Notes: a model not told the origin generated them from the letters alone. A stretch of 64,000 bases of DNA from Sinorhizobium terangae (GCF_029714365.1 NZ_CP121659.1:3880501-3944500), one strand, 5' to 3'. Shown: positions 10,510 through 19,658, counted from the stretch's first letter. Numbers and translations are program-made.

Positions 10510-11289
10510 ATGGAATTCGGCCGTCACCTGAAGGAATGGCGCGGGCATCGCCGCATGAGCCAGCTCGATCTAGCGGTCGCGGCAGGAATTTCGGCACGCC
10601 ACCTTTCATTCCTGGAAAACGGCCGCTCGAAACCGTCCGAGGGGATGATCCTGCGGCTGGCATCGGTGCTCGATATTCCGGCTCGGGATCAGGGCTCGCT
10701 CTTCACCGCAGCAGGCTACCGGCCGCGGATGACGACGCGTCCCGCTCGTGGGCTCGACGCCATGCCTGCCGCCGTAGCAAGCGCAATTAGGCTGATGCTC
10801 GATCGCCATGCTCCCTATCCCGGTCTCGTCTTTGACCACGAATATACCGTGCTGCTCACGACTCCCGCCTTTGCCGCGCTTGCGGAAGCCACCAATATTC
10901 CTCTCAACCCCGGTCAGAACTTCCTCGACGCCTTTCTCGGATCGGAGAGCATCCGTGCGCTCGTCATAAACTGGGAGACGGCCGCCGCGGACCTTGTCCA
11001 GAGAGTGCGCATGGAGGCTTGGCTGCAGGGGCCGCGAAGTCCCTTGCAAAGACGGCTTGATCGGCTCGTCGCCGATCCTGCGGTCGCGCGGGCAATCGAC
11101 AACTATCCCGAGACCGACCGGCTGCCGGTGCTGCCGGTTGAACTGCGCGTCGGTGCTGCCGAACTGCGTTTCATCACGACGCTTTCGACCTTTGGTTCCA
11201 CTCAGGACGCGCTGGTTGAGGGTGTCTTGATCGAATCCTTCTTTCCGGCTGACGACGCGACGCGGCGCTTCTTCGAGCAACCGGATTGA
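10510..11289 (+). CDS. XRE-family regulator with MmyB-like ligand-binding domain
   Basis: The 259-residue protein has a lambda-repressor-type HTH at residues 5-62 (RMSQLDLAVAAGISARHLSFLENG) and a C-terminal domain of the MmyB/MLTR type (PGLVFDHEYTVLLTTPAFAAL, then FLDAFLGSESIRAL and the LRVGAAELRFITTLSTFG core), thought to bind fatty-acid-like or other small ligands. CGGAGGAAAG lies before the ATG at 10510. A perfect dyad upstream suggests autoregulation; the natural target may include a neighbouring oxidoreductase. Confidence 0.93.
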   Translation: MEFGRHLKEWRGHRRMSQLDLAVAAGISARHLSFLENGRSKPSEGMILRLASVLDIPARDQGSLFTAAGYRPRMTTRPARGLDAMPAAVASAIRLMLDRHAPYPGLVFDHEYTVLLTTPAFAALAEATNIPLNPGQNFLDAFLGSESIRALVINWETAAADLVQRVRMEAWLQGPRSPLQRRLDRLVADPAVARAIDNYPETDRLPVLPVELRVGAAELRFITTLSTFGSTQDALVEGVLIESFFPADDATRRFFEQPD

Positions 11290-11318
11290 TATTTGTGAGA
11301 AGCCAGGACGAGCTCGGT

Positions 11319-11684
11319 TCAGGAGTTTATGACGATCATGCCGCCTATGATCAGGGCGGCGCCGGCGGCATAGCGAACGGTGAGCGCCTCGCCGAGAAAA
11401 ACGGCCGCAAACAGCGGTACGAAGCAGAATGTCAGCGCCATGAAGGAGTAGGCAAGCGTCAGCGGCACGGACCTTAAGGTGAAGATCCAGATGATCGTAC
11501 CGAGGCCATAGAGGGCCAGCGCCGTGAGCAGCATTGGATTGGACATTAGCGCCGCAAGGCCGCGGATGTCGAAGCCGCCCGTTCTGGCGCTGGTCAGCTT
11601 GAACAGGATCTGCCCGGTCGAAATCAGGATCGGCGTGAAGATCAGCCCGAACCAGACGGCCGGCGCGAGATTGAAAGCCGTCAT
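11319..11684 (-). CDS. Small EamA/SMR-type four-helix membrane protein (ArnE/F-like)
   Basis: A 121-residue protein made almost entirely of four transmembrane segments, at about residues 5-28, 40-58, 65-87 and 95-117. The length equals one half of an EamA transporter, as in small multidrug-resistance proteins and the ArnE/ArnF undecaprenyl-phosphate-sugar flippase subunits. It follows the methyltransferase by 13 bases with a TGAGGC ribosome site, in a unit with a polyprenyl-phosphate-type GT2. That context favours lipid-linked sugar flipping over drug efflux, which is inference. Its 3' end is convergent with the XRE gene. Confidence 0.85.
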   Translation of the reverse strand: MTAFNLAPAVWFGLIFTPILISTGQILFKLTSARTGGFDIRGLAALMSNPMLLTALALYGLGTIIWIFTLRSVPLTLAYSFMALTFCFVPLFAAVFLGEALTVRYAAGAALIIGGMIVINS

Positions 11685-11697
11685 CCGTTGAGCCTCA

Positions 11698-12390
11698 TCA
11701 CTTATCTTCGCGATAGAAAATGTCGCGCCCGATGTCGACGCACTCATGGCGTTCCGGTACCGGATGCATCGCCCGCAGGAAAGAATGCGTGTAGGGGAAG
11801 AAGTTGAAATGCGGGTTGAAGGTGTAGCGGTATTCCCGCTCGCGCGGCACGACGATGATCACGCGCTGCCGAGCGATACGCCGGAGCTCGGATATCGCCC
11901 GGCGATAGTCGAGAATATGTTCGATCACATGGGTGCAGACGACCGTGTCGAATTCTCCGTCCGAAAACGGCAGTTCCTCGATCTTGGCGGCAACATATTC
12001 GACACCGTCGATCGCCGAGGCATCGTCGATGGCGAAATCGACGCCGGCGAGCCGTTCCAGAGTCGGGTTGGCGCTTCTGATCCGCTTGAGAAGCGCGCCC
12101 GTGCCGCAGCCGACGTCGCAGACGCTGGTGCCGCGGATCCCGGCCGTGATCTTGCGGATGCAGGCCTCGGAGTTATCGGTTCCTTCATGCACGCGCGGAT
12201 GCTGCCGGTAGAGCTGCTCGTACTCCACGGCCGAGAGGAATGGCGCCCTTTCGCGAAAGCGCGCGAGATGGGAGATATGGTCCCCCCAGGCAAGGCTCGC
12301 CATCCCCTTAAACAGGCGCGAGTCGCGCAGGATGGGCGGGATGACGTCCTCGATGACGAAGCGTATGCGGTTTGTCGTTTCCCGGTTCAT
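11698..12390 (-). CDS. Class I SAM-dependent methyltransferase
   Basis: The 230-residue protein carries SAM motif I (VCDVGCGTGALLKRI), the acidic motif after strand 2 (GVDFAID) and the motif around strand 4 (FDTVVCTHVIEHI), a typical methyltransferase-11 arrangement. The N-terminal ~75 residues (RESTRLFKGMASLAWG-like region, FRERAPFLSAVEYEQLY) may hold the acceptor. The start ATG at 12390 has GAGGGA upstream. It lies between the GT2 and the EamA-like gene, so a sugar or lipid-linked intermediate is a plausible substrate. Confidence 0.9.
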   Translation of the reverse strand: MNRETTNRIRFVIEDVIPPILRDSRLFKGMASLAWGDHISHLARFRERAPFLSAVEYEQLYRQHPRVHEGTDNSEACIRKITAGIRGTSVCDVGCGTGALLKRIRSANPTLERLAGVDFAIDDASAIDGVEYVAAKIEELPFSDGEFDTVVCTHVIEHILDYRRAISELRRIARQRVIIVVPREREYRYTFNPHFNFFPYTHSFLRAMHPVPERHECVDIGRDIFYREDK

Positions 12391-12471
12391 CGGCAGTGTC
12401 CCTCGAGCAATTCCAGGAAAAGTGCCTAGCGGTTTTCCGCCCGGAATTGCGTAAGTTCAAAGAGTTAGGTC

Positions 12472-13458
12472 TCAGGCTTTCCTGACCTGCGGCTTCGGCA
12501 GGGAGGCAGGAGGCGATTTTTTATCGCGGCGCGGTCTTTGCCGGGCGATTGTCATGTAGTGGATCCGCAACTGCTCCGTTCGAGCGCGCGAAACGGAGTC
12601 GAGAATGAGGCCGGCGGTGAAAAGCATGATCGCCACCAGCATGAGCGCCATCGAAAGCACCCAGGTCGGCATGCGCGGCACGAGGCCGGTTTCGAAATAT
12701 TCGATGAGCACTGGCGCCATGAAGATGAGGCTCGCACCCATGAACGCCGCGCTGATCAGGCCGAAAAACGCGAAGGGCCGCGTCTCCTTCATCAGCATGG
12801 CGAACATCCAGAGAATCCTGGCGCCATCCCTGAAGGTCGAAAGTTTCGAATGCGAACCCTCCGGTCTCCGGCCATAGTCGAGTTCGAGTTCGCTGACGGG
12901 CAGCTTGAGCCGGGATGCGTGCACGGACATTTCCGTCTCGATTTCGAATCCATTGGAGACGGCGGGAAAACTCTTCACGAAGCGGCGCGAAAACGCCCGG
13001 TAGCCCGAGAAGACATCGCTGAAATCGGTACCGAAGATCGTACGGTAAAGAAAATTGAAGATATGGTTGCCGAAGGCGTGACCCTGGCGTCCCGCTTCGA
13101 CCCTGATATCCCTGCGGGTTCCGACGACCATATCGGCCTGCTCGGTCAGAAGCGTGCGGATGAGGTCTTCGGCATCCGCAGGAGAGTAGGTGCCGTCCCC
13201 ATCGGCCATCACATAGATGTCCGCGTCGACGTCGGCGAACATGCGCCGGACGACATGGCCCTTTCCCTGACGGCGCTCGCGCACGACCGTGGCTCCGGCG
13301 AGCATCGCCTGCAGCGGCGTGCCGTCGACCGAATTGTTGTCGTAGACATAGATGCGCGCGGACGGCAGCGCCGCCCTGAAGCCGCGCACCACCTGACCGA
13401 TCGTCGATGCTTCATTGTAGCAAGGCAGGAGGACGGCGATGTCTAGCTGATCGGACAT
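12472..13458 (-). CDS. GT2 glycosyltransferase, polyprenyl-phosphate type, with C-terminal membrane anchor
   Basis: The 328-residue protein starts with the GT-A nucleotide-sugar core (IAVLLPCYNEASTIGQVV; metal-binding VMADGDGTYS; GTRRDIR) like dolichyl-phosphate-mannose synthases. It ends with two long hydrophobic helices at about residues 215-240 and 250-280 plus a basic tail, as in ArnC/GtrB. Predicted reaction: transfer of a sugar from an NDP-sugar to polyprenyl phosphate at the inner membrane. I place the start at ATG 13458 (CGGAG upstream, MSDQLDIAVLLP); the longer frame to 13773 would run into the divergent gene. Confidence 0.92.
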   Translation of the reverse strand: MSDQLDIAVLLPCYNEASTIGQVVRGFRAALPSARIYVYDNNSVDGTPLQAMLAGATVVRERRQGKGHVVRRMFADVDADIYVMADGDGTYSPADAEDLIRTLLTEQADMVVGTRRDIRVEAGRQGHAFGNHIFNFLYRTIFGTDFSDVFSGYRAFSRRFVKSFPAVSNGFEIETEMSVHASRLKLPVSELELDYGRRPEGSHSKLSTFRDGARILWMFAMLMKETRPFAFFGLISAAFMGASLIFMAPVLIEYFETGLVPRMPTWVLSMALMLVAIMLFTAGLILDSVSRARTEQLRIHYMTIARQRPRRDKKSPPASLPKPQVRKA

Positions 13459-13721
13459 GGATCGCTGCTCCGGTGGCGGGAACTCAGGCGATCCTACACG
13501 CGGTGCGGTTAACAAGACGCTATGCCTGCCGGGGCTTTGCTGCGTGATCGGGAAGCGTGTCGGCCGCGGCTTTACGCTTTCTTGATTGCCGCTCGCTAAG
13601 ATTGCGGCGCATTTCAAGCGAAAGCCGTGACGCGGTTCTTCGCATCCAATTGACCGATCACGCAGCGCTCTTGGATCGCGTCCAGTCGCGGCCGTGATCC
13701 CGGCGGCGGGCGGACAGTCTG

Positions 13722-15575
13722 ATGGCAGAGACGGTTGGGACATTGATTGCGTCGGATGAGCACGCCGGTGCAAGGCACGCTCCGCTTTGGTCGCGCTTGC
13801 CGTGGATGGTCTTCGCCTACGGCCTGCCGGTCATTGCTTTCTTCCTCGTCAGGATGCTGTACGCCGAGGACTATGTCGGCCGCGACAACGACGACGCGAT
13901 GCGGCTTGTTCAGGTTCGCGATCTGCTGGCCGGGCAAAGCTGGTTCGACCTCACTCAGACGAGGCTCGGCCTTGATGGCGGCACGTTGATGCACTGGTCG
14001 CGTCTCATCGACCTGCCGCTTGCCGCACTCATCTCCCTCTTCGAGCCGATCGTAGGTCCCGAGCGAGCCGAAATGATCGCCCTGGCGATCTGGCCGTTCC
14101 TGCTGGTCTTTCCGCTGCTTACCGTCATGGGGCTGGCGGGCAGGCGCATTGGCGGCCCACAATGCATGCATTTCTGCCTCGGATTGACCGCGATCTTCGT
14201 CGCGACCAGTAACCGCTTCCTGGCGGGAGCGATTGACCACCACAATGTCCAACTCGTCCTGGCGGCGACAATGGTGGCGATGGTGGTCGATCAGCGATAT
14301 CGGGTGATCAACTTCGCGATCGCCGGTGCCGCCGCGGCGCTGGCACTCGCCATCGGCGTCGAGACGACACCCTTCGTTGCCGTGGTATGCCTTGTCGTCG
14401 CTGTCATCTGGGCGTGCGAGGGGCAGGTATTCGCCGCTGCGGCCGCCGCCTTCGGTGCAGCTCTTGCAACCACCGTGAGCGCCGCGTTCTTTCTGACCGT
14501 GTCGCCTGATCTCTATCGAACCGTTACATGTGATAGCCTGTCGATCGCTTTTTATGCTCTGTCGATGACGGGCGGCGTCTTGCTTGCGGTCGCGGCCGCG
14601 GTGGCAAGCCGCCTTGCCCGACCCGCGCGGTTTGCAGTCCTCGCCGGCAACGGCGTCGTGGCCGCTGGCGTGCTTCTCGGCATTGCGCCGGAGTGCCTGC
14701 GAAATCCGCTTTCCGATCTCGATCTGCTCCTGCGCGAGCTGTGGCTCGACCGTGTTATCGAAGCACGATCGTTCCTGTTCATCGCGGGGCAGGATTCGGG
14801 CAGCCTCGGCGGTTTCTACGCAGCGGGCCTCCTTGCCGCCGGGCTCTGCCTCTGGCGCATCTGGCGGGGCGAACGCACCGGCCTGTCGCTCATCCTGCTG
14901 GCCGTGGTTGCCGTCAATTGGGGCATCGCGCTGATGCAGGTTCGCGCCGCCGTCTTCTCCAATCTGCTTTCCATCCTGCCGATTTCGCTTCTGCTTGTCG
15001 ATCTAAGGTCGAGGATGATGCAGGGGCGTGGCGGTCCGTTCGCATCCGTCATCTATGCCTTGGCTGTGCTCGCTTCCGTCCCCGCCGTCTGGGCGCTGGC
15101 GGGTGAATTGACGGTTAACGGCATCAAGGAGATGGGAGGCGGCGCGGCCAATGGGCAGAAGAAGGCGGAGCGTTGCTATTCGGCGGCGGCGATGGCGGAT
15201 CTGCAGAAGATCAAGCCGACCCTCGTTGTCGACCCCTCCAACATGGGCGCCGCGATCCTGCGCTTCACGGCGCACCGCGCACTGAGTGCGCCTTATCACA
15301 GAAATCCGCAAGGTATGCTGGCGGAGCTCAGAATCGGATTGGCAGCACCGGGTGAGGCAGCGGGGATGCTCAAGGCGCTGGGCGAGCCTGTTCTGGCCTT
15401 CTGCGCGGACGATCCGCAGACGCGGACGATCGTCGAGAGGGAGCCCAAGGGGCTTTATGGCCGTCTCGCCGCGGGAGAAATACCGGATTTCCTCGAACCA
15501 TTGCCAGTTACGGCGGAGACCGGGGTAAAACTCTTCCGACTCAAGGGGAATTTTCTACCGCAAGTCGCGGAATGA
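13722..15575 (+). CDS. Large polytopic membrane protein, GT-C (PMT/STT3-like) glycosyltransferase candidate
   Basis: A 617-residue protein with about ten or more membrane segments and a soluble C-terminal ~170 residues. The first periplasmic loop has acidic clusters where GT-C enzymes keep their metal site: ED at 49-50 and RDNDDAMR at 54-61, then HWSRLIDLP at 91-99, and DHHN at 172-175 in a later loop. These fit the PMT/STT3-like plan, using a polyprenyl-phosphate sugar donor. It is divergent from GT2, with 263 bp between starts, and the two would make donor and transfer steps of one pathway (inference). The acceptor is unknown. Confidence 0.8.
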   Translation: MAETVGTLIASDEHAGARHAPLWSRLPWMVFAYGLPVIAFFLVRMLYAEDYVGRDNDDAMRLVQVRDLLAGQSWFDLTQTRLGLDGGTLMHWSRLIDLPLAALISLFEPIVGPERAEMIALAIWPFLLVFPLLTVMGLAGRRIGGPQCMHFCLGLTAIFVATSNRFLAGAIDHHNVQLVLAATMVAMVVDQRYRVINFAIAGAAAALALAIGVETTPFVAVVCLVVAVIWACEGQVFAAAAAAFGAALATTVSAAFFLTVSPDLYRTVTCDSLSIAFYALSMTGGVLLAVAAAVASRLARPARFAVLAGNGVVAAGVLLGIAPECLRNPLSDLDLLLRELWLDRVIEARSFLFIAGQDSGSLGGFYAAGLLAAGLCLWRIWRGERTGLSLILLAVVAVNWGIALMQVRAAVFSNLLSILPISLLLVDLRSRMMQGRGGPFASVIYALAVLASVPAVWALAGELTVNGIKEMGGGAANGQKKAERCYSAAAMADLQKIKPTLVVDPSNMGAAILRFTAHRALSAPYHRNPQGMLAELRIGLAAPGEAAGMLKALGEPVLAFCADDPQTRTIVEREPKGLYGRLAAGEIPDFLEPLPVTAETGVKLFRLKGNFLPQVAE

Positions 15576-15653
15576 GCCGCCGTCGCGCAGAAAAACGGTA
15601 GATAGGCGCGCGCGGCTGCTGATCTTCGCGGCGCTGTCGGTTACAAAGGGCGC

Positions 15654-17252
15654 ATGAACTCGTTCTTCGATTCCCCTGCGCCGTCGAATCTCGCCGAATA
15701 TTCGGTCTCGGAGCTTTCCGGTTCGATCAAGCGAACCGTCGAGCAGGCGTTCGACCAGGTTCGTGTCCGCGGCGAGATTTCCGGCTATCGCGGTCCGCAC
15801 TCCTCGGGCCACGCCTATTTTTCGCTGAAGGATGATCGCGCCCGCATCGACGCGGTGATCTGGAAAAGCGCGTTTTCGCGGCTGAAGTTCCGCCCGGAAG
15901 AGGGGATGGAGGTCATCGCCACCGGCAAGGTGACGACCTTTCCAGGCTCGTCCAAATACCAGATCGTCATCGAATCCCTGGAGCCGGCGGGCGCCGGCGC
16001 GTTGATGGCGCTGCTCGAGGAGCGCAAGCGCAAGCTTGCCGCCGAGGGTCTGTTCGATGCCGGGCGCAAGCGGCCGCTGCCCTTCATGCCCAGGGTGGTC
16101 GGCGTGGTGACCTCGCCGACCGGCGCCGTCATCCGCGATATCCTCCACCGCATAGCCGACCGTTTCCCGGTCCATGTCGTCGTTTGGCCGGTGCGTGTCC
16201 AGGGCGACGGTTCGGGTGAAGAAGTGGCAGCGGCGATACGCGGCTTCAACGCGCTGGAGAGCGGCGGGCAGATTCCGCGGCCGGACGTGCTGATCGTCGC
16301 GCGCGGCGGCGGCAGCCTCGAAGACCTCTGGAGCTTCAACGACGAGGCCGTCGTGCGTGCGGCGGCTGCGTCCCATATTCCGCTGATCTCGGCCGTTGGG
16401 CACGAGACGGATTGGACCCTGATCGACTATGCCGCCGACCAGCGGGCGCCGACCCCGACCGGCGCCGCCGAAATGGCCGTCCCGGTGAAAGCCGACCTCG
16501 AGGCGGAGGTGTCCGCATTGTCCGCACGGCTGAAGGCGGCCGCGACACGGCAGATGGACAACCGCCGGCAGGAACTGCGCGCGCTTTCCCGCGCCCTGCC
16601 TTCGCTCGATCAACTGCTGGCTCTGCCGCGACGCCGTTTCGACGAGGCGTCGGGCGGTCTTGGCCGTGGCCTGCAAATGAATACGGCCAACAAGCGCCGT
16701 GCCTTTGAGCGGATCGGTGCGCATCTCCGCTCGGATCTGCTGACGACGCGGATCAGCGACCGCCGGCGGCGTCTCTCGGAGGCGATGAACCGCGCCGAGC
16801 GGATCGTCGAGCGTCAGGTCCACCGCGGCCAGTCGCGCGTCTCTGCCGCCGACGCCTCGCTTCGCGCCCTGCCGTCGCGGCTGATCGGACAGATCCACCG
16901 CGCCTCTGATCGCGTCGCAGGCCTTCGCGCACGGTCTGATGCTGCCATTGCCGGCGAGATACGTAGGCTCAAGGGCGTGCTCACCGCGCAGGACCGGGTG
17001 CTGCAATCGCTATCCTATCGCAACGTCCTGAAGCGCGGCTTTGCGCTGGTGCGCGATGCTGCAGGGCAGCCGGTGAAACAGGCGGCGGCGGTCGCGCCCG
17101 GCATGGCGCTTTCGCTGGAATTCGCCGATGGCAGTGTATCGGCAATCGCGGGCGAGGGCGGCACGCCCCCTTCGCCGCAAGAGCCGAAAAAGCGTCCGTC
17201 ACGGTCGCCGGAGCCTGCTTCCGGGCCGCCCAAGCAAGGCAGCCTGTTTTGA
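15654..17252 (+). CDS. xseA: Exodeoxyribonuclease VII large subunit
   Basis: The 532-residue catalytic subunit of the ssDNA exonuclease acts in recombination and mismatch repair. It has an N-terminal OB fold at about residues 12-110 ([19 protein letters not shown]), the catalytic core with [14 protein letters not shown] and [23 protein letters not shown], a long helical region at about 285-440, and the closing QGSLF. Alphaproteobacterial XseA proteins are long like this one. The ATG at 15654 starts [21 protein letters not shown], as expected. The partner xseB is not in the window. The next gene follows after 10 bases. Confidence 0.96.
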   Translation: MNSFFDSPAPSNLAEYSVSELSGSIKRTVEQAFDQVRVRGEISGYRGPHSSGHAYFSLKDDRARIDAVIWKSAFSRLKFRPEEGMEVIATGKVTTFPGSSKYQIVIESLEPAGAGALMALLEERKRKLAAEGLFDAGRKRPLPFMPRVVGVVTSPTGAVIRDILHRIADRFPVHVVVWPVRVQGDGSGEEVAAAIRGFNALESGGQIPRPDVLIVARGGGSLEDLWSFNDEAVVRAAAASHIPLISAVGHETDWTLIDYAADQRAPTPTGAAEMAVPVKADLEAEVSALSARLKAAATRQMDNRRQELRALSRALPSLDQLLALPRRRFDEASGGLGRGLQMNTANKRRAFERIGAHLRSDLLTTRISDRRRRLSEAMNRAERIVERQVHRGQSRVSAADASLRALPSRLIGQIHRASDRVAGLRARSDAAIAGEIRRLKGVLTAQDRVLQSLSYRNVLKRGFALVRDAAGQPVKQAAAVAPGMALSLEFADGSVSAIAGEGGTPPSPQEPKKRPSRSPEPASGPPKQGSLF

Positions 17253-17262
17253 GTGAGGCACG

Positions 17263-17853
17263 ATGCGCATCCTGATGGTGCTTGCTCATCCACTCGAAGA
17301 TAGCTTTGCGGCGAGCGTCGCGCGGATAGCCAAAGAGACGCTGGAAGCGAATGGGCACGCGGTCGATCTGCTCGATCTTTATCGCGAGGATTTCGACCCG
17401 CGGCTGAGTGCGAGAGAGCGCGGCAGCTATTTCTCCGATCGCTACGACTCCTCGGCGGCAGCCTCGTGGATTGCCCGGTTGCGGGCGGCCGACGGACTCG
17501 TACTCGTCTTTCCGCAGTGGTGGTTCAATTTTCCGGCGATCCTCAAGGGCTTCTTCGATCGCGTCTTCGCACCCGGCGTCGCCTTCGATCATGATCCGGC
17601 GGGCGGGAGGATTGTCCCGCGGCTCGGCAACATCAAGCTATTCTGGGCGCTGACCACTACGGGTTCGCCTTGGTGGGTCGTGCACCTTTACATGGGCAAT
17701 CCGGTGGGGCGACTGCTCAAGCGCGGCATCGCCGCCTTCTGCGGCAAGGGTCTCGACTTCCGCATGATCAGCCTTCACGACATGGACCGGGCGACAGAGG
17801 CGAAGCGCAAGCGCCATCTCGAACGCGTGGGCGCTTTGGTGAGCCGGATCTAG
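17263..17853 (+). CDS. Flavodoxin-fold NAD(P)H oxidoreductase (NQO/KefF-like)
   Basis: The 196-residue protein has the N-terminal strand-loop MRILMVLAHPLEDSFAAS, which binds flavin phosphate, and the diagnostic FPQWWFNFPAILKGFFDRV segment of the NQO/MdaB/KefF family. It probably reduces quinones with FAD or FMN in the cytoplasm. It starts 10 bases after xseA and probably shares its transcript. The stop codon TAG is itself the first three bases of a palindromic repeat, so the element may have trimmed or replaced the original 3' end. Confidence 0.9.
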   Translation: MRILMVLAHPLEDSFAASVARIAKETLEANGHAVDLLDLYREDFDPRLSARERGSYFSDRYDSSAAASWIARLRAADGLVLVFPQWWFNFPAILKGFFDRVFAPGVAFDHDPAGGRIVPRLGNIKLFWALTTTGSPWWVVHLYMGNPVGRLLKRGIAAFCGKGLDFRMISLHDMDRATEAKRKRHLERVGALVSRI

Positions 17854-17956
17854 AGCATCCCGCTTTCAAGTGGAATCACTGAAAGCAGATAAGATGCTCT
17901 AGAATCAAAGTGCTAGAGCGTCCTTTGTGCGTTCATTTGAACGCACGGCGCTCTAG
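17851..17956 (+). repeat. Paired palindromes including 44-nt stem-loop repeat, copy 3 (17913-17956)
   Basis: First hairpin: TAGAGCATC (17851-17859) pairs with GATGCTCTA (17893-17901), with an inner GCTTTCA/TGAAAGC stem. Second hairpin is the 44-nt repeat, with arms CTAGAGCG/CGCTCTAG and inner stem GTGCGTTC/GAACGCAC. Compared with the other copies, both sides of each stem have changed together, so pairing is kept. Confidence 0.8.
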
Positions 17957-18014
17957 AGTAGGGTAGGATGAGGATAAGTGTGCGCGGTTTTCCGCATCTC
18001 GCTCCAAGGTGATT

Positions 18015-18512
18015 TCATTCAAACGTCGCCAGGAATTTCCGGAGCATCGCGTCGAGCGCTTTCCGCTCCTCTGGGTCAAGGCTGGCGACCAGGCGTTGCT
18101 GGTTGGCGACATGGGCCGTTACCGCCGCGTCGATGCGCTTTTTCCCCTCCGGTGTTAGGGCGATGATCACCCCCCGCCGGTCTTCGGGATTGTCGAGCCG
18201 CTCGACAAGGCCGGCCTTCTCGAGCTGGTCGATACGATTGGTCATCGTGCCGGAGGTGACCATGGTGGCAGCAAGCAATTCGCCGGGGGAAAGCTGAAAA
18301 GGGGGACCGGAGCGCCGGAGCGTGGCCAGCACGTCGAAGCTCGCCGATGTCAGCTCGTATTCGGCGAAGACCGCTTCCTGCTGCCGGACGATATGGGCCC
18401 TGAGCCGGCCCAGGCGCCCGAGAAGGCCCATCGCCTGAACGTCGAGCTCCGGCCGCTCCCGGCGCCACTGCGCCAGGATCCTGTCCACGTGGTCCTTATT
18501 TGGCTCTTCCAT
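18015..18512 (-). CDS. MarR family transcriptional regulator
   Basis: The 165-residue protein has the winged-helix core of MarR (ELTSASFDVLATLRRSG, then MVTSGTMTNRIDQLEKAGLVERLDNPEDRRGVIIALTPEGK with the beta-wing DRRG). It is divergent from an EamA exporter with a 135-bp gap that holds two strong dyads, so it very likely represses the exporter and itself. The ATG at 18512 has GGCGGA upstream. The ligand is unknown. Confidence 0.94.
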   Translation of the reverse strand: MEEPNKDHVDRILAQWRRERPELDVQAMGLLGRLGRLRAHIVRQQEAVFAEYELTSASFDVLATLRRSGPPFQLSPGELLAATMVTSGTMTNRIDQLEKAGLVERLDNPEDRRGVIIALTPEGKKRIDAAVTAHVANQQRLVASLDPEERKALDAMLRKFLATFE

Positions 18513-18578
18513 ATCGATCCGCCACAGCGAGGCAGCGCCGAACCGTTCCGCGCCGTCATGTCCGCTCTAGTCTGCAGA

Positions 18579-18596
18579 TACCTTGACGTCAAGATA
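18579..18596. promoter_or_regulatory. MarR operator candidate, site 1
   Basis: TACCTTGACGTCAAGATA, whose central CTTGACGTCAAG is a perfect 12-bp palindrome. It lies between the divergent MarR and EamA starts and is of the same type as site 2 at 18616-18633. Confidence 0.65.
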
Positions 18597-18615
18597 ATTG
18601 CGGATAGAATGGAGA

Positions 18616-18633
18616 TATCTTGACGCAAAGATA
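18616..18633. promoter_or_regulatory. MarR operator candidate, site 2
   Basis: TATCTTGACGCAAAGATA: arms TATCTT/AAGATA, centre spaced as in site 1. It lies 15 bases before the EamA start codon, so occupancy would block transcription or initiation. The start-to-start distance of the two sites is 37 bp. Confidence 0.65.
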
Positions 18634-18647
18634 CTTGAGATAAAGAC

Positions 18648-19523
18648 ATGACCACACGCAACTTCGACATCGGCCTGACGGCCGTAGCCCCCGCCATTTG
18701 GGGCAGCACCTATCTCGTCACGACGGAATTCCTGCCCCCCGGCTACCCGATCACCGTCGCGATGCTGAGGGCTCTCCCGGCGGGGTTGCTCCTGCTGCTC
18801 CTCGTCCGGCAAATGCCGAAGGGCATCTGGTGGCTGCGCAGCTTTCTGTTGGGGGCGCTCAACTTCTCGTTCTTCCAGACGATGCTCTTCGTCTCCGCCT
18901 ATCGCCTGCCCGGCGGCGTCGCCGCGACCGTCGGCGCCATCCAGCCACTGATCGTCGTCGTCTTGTCGCGGATCATTCTCGGCTCCCCGATCAGGGTCTT
19001 GAGCATCGTGGCTGGGGTCGCGGGCATGGTCGGCGTGGCATTGCTGGTGCTGACGCCGGCAGCCACTCTCGACCGAGTGGGTGTTGCAGCCGGCCTCGCG
19101 GGCGCCGTCTCCATGGCCTTCGGTACGGTGCTCACCCGCCATTGGGCACCGCCCGTCTCGCCGCTGACCTTCACCGCCTGGCAACTGGCCGCCGGCGGCT
19201 TCCTGCTGGCGCCGGTGGCGCTGATTTTCGAGCCGGCCTTGCCGCCGCTCACCGCCGCAAACCTCATGGGTTTTGCCTATCTCGGCCTGATCGGCGCCGC
19301 ATTCACCTACCTGCTCTGGTTCCGCGGCCTGTCACGGCTGGAGCCATCCCAAGTCTCGCCGCTCGGTTTCCTGAGCCCCGTCGTGGCGATATTGCTTGGC
19401 TGGGGCGTGCTCGATCAGCAACTGACGGCCCTGCAGGTGTTCGGGATCATCGTCGTGTTCGTGAGTGTCTGGATGAGCCAGCAGGCACAGATGCGTCGTC
19501 GTGCAGCGCCCGTCCGGGCGTAG
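18648..19523 (+). CDS. EamA/DMT family exporter
   Basis: The 291-residue inner-membrane protein has ten predicted helices in two EamA repeats (residues ~8-135 and ~145-280); the repeat boundary is visible at GVAAGLAGAVSMAFGTVLTRHW. Such proteins export amino acids, metabolites or drugs. Start ATG 18648 lies close after the second operator. Control by the divergent MarR gene is likely. The substrate is unknown. Confidence 0.9.
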   Translation: MTTRNFDIGLTAVAPAIWGSTYLVTTEFLPPGYPITVAMLRALPAGLLLLLLVRQMPKGIWWLRSFLLGALNFSFFQTMLFVSAYRLPGGVAATVGAIQPLIVVVLSRIILGSPIRVLSIVAGVAGMVGVALLVLTPAATLDRVGVAAGLAGAVSMAFGTVLTRHWAPPVSPLTFTAWQLAAGGFLLAPVALIFEPALPPLTAANLMGFAYLGLIGAAFTYLLWFRGLSRLEPSQVSPLGFLSPVVAILLGWGVLDQQLTALQVFGIIVVFVSVWMSQQAQMRRRAAPVRA

Positions 19524-19560
19524 TGGGATGCGGCACGAATCGCAAGAGTAGGGCGGATTT

Positions 19561-19658
19561 GCCCCTCTCCTCGCAAGCGGGGAGAGGGACTTGGGCGACG
19601 CCACGGCCACCTTCGCCCCGCTTGCGGGGAGAAGGTGGCCGGTAGGCCGGATGAGGGG
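19561..19658. repeat. Rhizobial intergenic mosaic element (RIME-like), copy C
   Basis: Two GC-rich palindromes, CCCTCTCC-tcgcaag-cGGGGAGAGGG and CCACCTTC-GCCCCGC-ttGCGGGG-AGAAGGTGG, with the closing GGCCGGATGAGGGG. Same family as 3200-3314 and 52055-52170. It lies between the convergent EamA and M29 genes. Confidence 0.75.

Noticed and set aside
15555..17006. 483-codon open frame antisense to xseA
   Set aside because: Same shadow effect over a certain gene; no recognisable protein features or ribosome site.
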